Of a stretch of DNA of 64,000 nt, positions 60,621-64,000 are shown piece by piece. The notes under the pieces were generated by a model. It ran no database searches and was not told where the DNA came from. It was given only the letters and a program-made list of their open reading frames with translations. Positions within the stretch are counted from its first letter, which is position 1; every line of letters begins with the position of its first letter. Location: assembly GCA_017590115.1 (NCBI GenBank), contig JAGGNK010008337.1, forward strand, positions 3,289,912 to 3,353,911, given 5' to 3'. This stretch comes from Montifringilla adamsi. Taxonomy: Eukaryota; Chordata; Aves; Passeriformes; Passeridae. The position numbers and the translations under genes were made by a program.

Positions 60621-62569
60621 AATTTTTCAAGAACATTCCAAAATACCATGTGAGACAGCTTACTCTAGTAAATTTATGTACCTCTAAAGGAGAAAGTGTT
60701 GTGTCAATCCAGCTGGGATTTTAACTTTTCCTAGAAACACTTCAGATAGGATTACTCATTGATAATTGATGAATTTAAATTACTTCTGACAATTAACAAA
60801 ATTACAAGTGCAAAGTCCTGCTTATTGGCAAATAAAATGTGCTGGAATCTGCCTGCCTTCTTCATGTAATATTCCCTGTGCTGACTCCCCAGTGGGATTT
60901 TTCACAATAAAACAAGCTGGTTTGTGCCCAAAATGCATGTGATAATAAAGCTTTCCCTTATAAAGCTTATATTGTGCAACTCATATTGTTTATTTGTGTA
61001 AACTTATATTGTGCACTTGTAGATGGCTCCAACCTGAGGTCAGAATTCTTAGAGAACTGCCACAGTCCCATGAAAACAAAATTTTTCCTTGGCAATAAAA
61101 CATTCCAGGACTCCTGGCAGGTGCTGAGCCTACAAGGATGGATGCCTCACAAATCCGAAGGGCTGGGAGAAGGGAAAGCTCTCAACATTCACCTGGTGAA
61201 AAGCTGCAGCTCCACAAAACCTTCAAAGAATGTGAGTAACTCACAGGCACAGGGTGCACATGTTAGCTCAAGTGGAAAGCTTGGAAGTGCTACAAACCCA
61301 ACAAATGTTGATATGTGTATGTTTTAATGGAAAACAGAGTAGAAAAATGATACAGTAACTGACCTTGACAGTTTTGCAAGGGACAGTGCTTCCATGAAGA
61401 GCATTGGTTATTCCCACTGAGTGCCACAGGGCTATCCAACAGGAGACAGAGGTCCTCCAATTTTTTATTTTTCAAATGCAAGAATTTGTTGTGGAGAATG
61501 CAAGACTGCAGTTGATTTAAATGTAAACCACTTAAATATAGTTCCTACATAACCTGAAGCTATTGCTTGGATTTTAGTTCTCTAATCCCACATATCCTTT
61601 GTTTTCATTTGCAGGTTTCAAAGACTGACCAGTTAGGAAATGCAATTTATCTGTTTTGCACATATGAAAAGCACCATGGAAGAGATAAGAATTAGGCTCC
61701 TGCTGTTAAATCATTCCTTCTATCACCTTTTGCAATTTTAACAAAGGATTTATATTGACTTTCTGTTTGGCCTTTAACCAAATAGCCAAATGTGTGCACT
61801 GGTGTCAGTAACAATATCTGGGAGGATCTACAGCAAAAAATAGCAGAAGTGTGTCTTGTTGAGGAATTTCTTTCCCTGTGAGACTCAATTTTTGCATATT
61901 TCACTTTACTAAAAGTCTTCTTTATTTCTAACCAGATATTTCTTTACCCAATTTGATGCTGTAATGCTCATTGTGAAGGAAAGACAAAACCTTCAGCTCC
62001 TTACCTGGTGCTTTCAGTCAAAATGTGTGACCAGCAATTGAACACCCTTCAAACCCTCGTTAAAAAGTACCTGCATATTTCATCACGTTTATGGCAAGGC
62101 TTAAATGGGGCTCCCGACAGCTCAGATTCTCTTAACTCCAATGTTTTAATGAAACCAACAGTGGGGATCAAAGGTTTCTCTCATACTCTGTTTCCCTACT
62201 AAATGCATAAGGTCCGGCTGAGCTAAATGTCACATTCTGACTTGCTTGATTTAGCCCTGCTATTTAGTAGTAATTATGGACAGAAGTCTCATTTAGGTGT
62301 ATTGATCCACTCTTTAACATGAGGAATAAATTCAGCAGCTGAGCTATGGAAAACACTGGATGAATTCTCAATTCATGGCTCTCCACAAAGAACAAAGGAG
62401 CAGCAAGGCATTTGCTGTAGCACCAATTCTCACACACGTGTGTCTGGAGTTAAACACGCTAAAAAAGCTTCTCCTTGGGGAGAAGCCACAGCACGAGCAA
62501 CAAAAAACCTGTGGCCCATCAATAAAGCTATGGAAGAGGAAGGTTCCAATCCTGCCTCCATGGAAGGCA
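60621..62569. other. Non-coding DNA, no gene seen
   Basis: Unique sequence. A short direct repeat of 'cttatattgtgca' occurs at about 60966 and 61003. The 117-codon plus frame at 60974-61327 starts at that repeat and shows no domain. The 91-codon frame at 62360-62635 runs into the next repeat and is not supported as a gene. Confidence 0.55.
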
Positions 62570-62705
62570 GTATCCCAATTCAGGAAAGCATTTAATCATA
62601 TGTTTCGGTCCATCAGAATTCATGAGAGTCCTTAAGTATGTGCTTATTTTTAAAAGATGCTTAAGTGCCATTGATTTCAAGTACATGTGTAAGTGCTGTC
62701 CTCAA
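62570..62705. repeat. Relic of ancient amniote repeat ('gcttaagtgc' type)
   Basis: 'cccaattcaggaaagcattt' 'aatcatatgtttcggtcc' ... 'gtccttaagtatgtgcttat' ... 'gatgcttaagtgccattgat' 'ttcaagtacatgtgtaagtg' reproduces an old amniote repeat of form 'ccaattcagcaaagcactta agcacatgctta ... cattgacttcaatggga ... cttaagtgc'. One of the clearest copies in this window. Family not named. Confidence 0.55.
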
Positions 62706-63120
62706 TATAAATGATTTCTGAAACCAGGGTTGATGGGAGTTTTATCACTGATTTTAATAAGAGCAGAACAGGAACTGAAGAATTTAAGAATCCCAAATGC
62801 TTATCCAAATTGAATGTCTACATGACAATAAGGAAAGTATAATCATAAAATGTTGCATATTTATATTTCTGCTACCTAAGTAAAGAAATTGTGAAATTAA
62901 TAAAAAATCCTAAGCTCCTCATGCTAACAAAGACATTTGCCATGAAGGGATAAGAACTTCCTGATCTCTGTATTATCCTAAATTTTTAACTTTACACATA
63001 TTTTCCTATTTTAGAGATTTGTGGAGGGTTTTTTAAAGACCAACAATACAATTTTCCAGTTAAATATATTTTTTTAAGTTATAAAAAAATCCATAATATA
63101 ATTCTATGGGAGTTACCATA
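62706..63120. other. AT-rich non-coding DNA, no gene seen
   Basis: AT-rich sequence leading into the tandem array. No frames or recognised repeats. Confidence 0.6.
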
Positions 63121-63380
63121 ATAGACTGTAACAGCTGCTATGGTCTATTGTGTAAATAAGTAATTACAGAATTTACAGACTATCATGTAAATATGTAATT
63201 ATGGACTTTTTAAAATGTGCATTATTTCCTCGATAGTCTATCGTTTAAATATGTAATTATGGACTTTAAAACATGTATTATTTACTCAGACTGCAACAGC
63301 TCCTTGGGACAGAGCTGTTCTGGCCTATTGGGTAAACATGTAATTACAGAAATTTTAAAAATATGTATTATTTATTTGCC
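63121..63380. repeat. Degenerate tandem array, about four units
   Basis: Four diverged units begin near 63144, 63180, 63237 and 63323. Each has the pattern 'ctat(t/c)g/tgtaaata(t)gtaatta(c/t)', then 'aga/gga' with T/A-rich sequence and 'atgtattattta'. A second motif, 'gactg(t/c)aacagct', occurs at 63124 and 63289, so units 1 and 3 appear to begin a longer two-part period. The units vary in length (about 36-86 bp) because of indels. It may be an old satellite-like expansion or a repeatedly duplicated element. Confidence 0.85.
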
Positions 63381-64000
63381 AGTGCTGCTGTCAATACATC
63401 ATGGCAGCCATTTGGAAGTTGGTATCATGTAGTCAATACTCTGTCAAGTTTTCATTAGACATTTGAAATAATTCTCCAAGTGCTCTGGTCTGCTCCAAGG
63501 GAAGAAACACTCCCAAGTATGTGCTTCTGGTGTGGTTTAATCCAGTTTTGGTTCTGGGAGACCACTGCACAACAAGAATCCCAGTGCTGAAAGTGGGCCT
63601 GACCCCTGCAGACATTATTCTTCACCTCAACTAAAGCATCAAGGCAGGAACACCCACAGAGCACAATCCATGGTGCCATTTGCATCCCAATTTCTGTGCA
63701 CCATAAGCAGGAGACAGGTTGGAGCAAACAGTTCTGCAATTTATGAAGTGTGGCATTTTTGTAATATACAGAACTATGAATTCCAGAAATGCTTCCAATG
63801 ACAAGAAAATATTCTTCAAAGTGGTGGGAGAAACTTATTAAGGGGGTTTCAGTCATCCAATATGGAACTTCAAAGACATTATTATTCTGAAAAAGGGGTA
63901 ATTACCATTACCATTAAATATTTATGTTTCTAAATTACCCATAGGCCCCAATCAGAGATGAATTCTAGGTACTCTGCAAACATTTATGAATATCCCAACC
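63381..64000. other. Non-coding DNA, no gene supported
   Basis: Contains a 133-codon minus frame (63455-63856) and overlapping 60- and 62-codon frames. The deduced product has many Cys, His and Trp residues but no recognised motif, and no splice context or conservation could be assessed. The end of the window is unique sequence with a short 'ttaccattaccattaaat' repeat near 63902. Confidence 0.45.

Noticed and set aside
63455..63856. 133-codon minus frame rich in Cys, His and Trp
   Set aside because: The Cys and His residues do not fall into any zinc-finger spacing I recognise, and no supporting signal surrounds the frame.

Overview
This window looks like vertebrate, most probably avian, non-coding DNA: a gene-poor intergenic stretch or the inside of a very large intron. 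The base composition is AT-rich, with scattered short GC-richer patches. No reading frame exceeds about 145 codons. Short frames occur on both strands and overlap one another, as chance frames do, and nothing looks like an operon or a bacterial gene. The bird assignment rests on at least five truncated, diverged CR1-type LINE fragments. Several carry the diagnostic CR1 3' end, such as 'aaggtcctttccaaccc' on the plus strand near 4259 or 'gggttggaaaagaccttta' (the minus-strand form) near 3891. Low interspersed-repeat density with CR1 as the recognisable family fits birds. A passerine is a guess from the CR1 flavour, not a demonstration.

Layout. 1-4.3 kb: AT-rich DNA, a perfect 45-bp x 3 tandem repeat (1162-1294), then two CR1 3' fragments in opposite orientation (3880-4302). 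4.3-15 kb: unique-looking DNA, a 19-bp x 3 tandem repeat (13256-13310) and two relics of an ancient repeat with a 'CACTGACTTCAGT'-like core. 15.2-15.4 kb: an internally deleted CR1. 15.4-39 kb: mostly unique DNA with homopolymer tracts, GC-richer patches and further relics of the ancient repeat, including one with an exact 16-bp inverted repeat (31365-31426). 39.4-39.7 kb: a CR1 3' part ending in a 21-bp palindrome and an A/C-rich tract. 42.9-47.2 kb: several exact or near-exact hairpins and a nested tandem duplication (45055-45405). 54.1-55.7 kb: a GC-richer block followed by a decayed LINE whose reverse-transcriptase segment is still readable. 56.9-62.7 kb: more ancient repeats and a minus-strand CR1. 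63.1-63.4 kb: a degenerate tandem array.

I could not support any protein-coding exon, tRNA, rRNA, known ncRNA, promoter, CpG island or CRISPR array. No multi-gene system is visible. The most interesting signals are structural: the LINE reverse-transcriptase relic in a stop-free frame, a 15-bp perfect hairpin at 42912-42946, a nested palindrome at 43498-43554, and the recurring ancient palindromic-core repeat. All family assignments are from pattern recognition without alignment.
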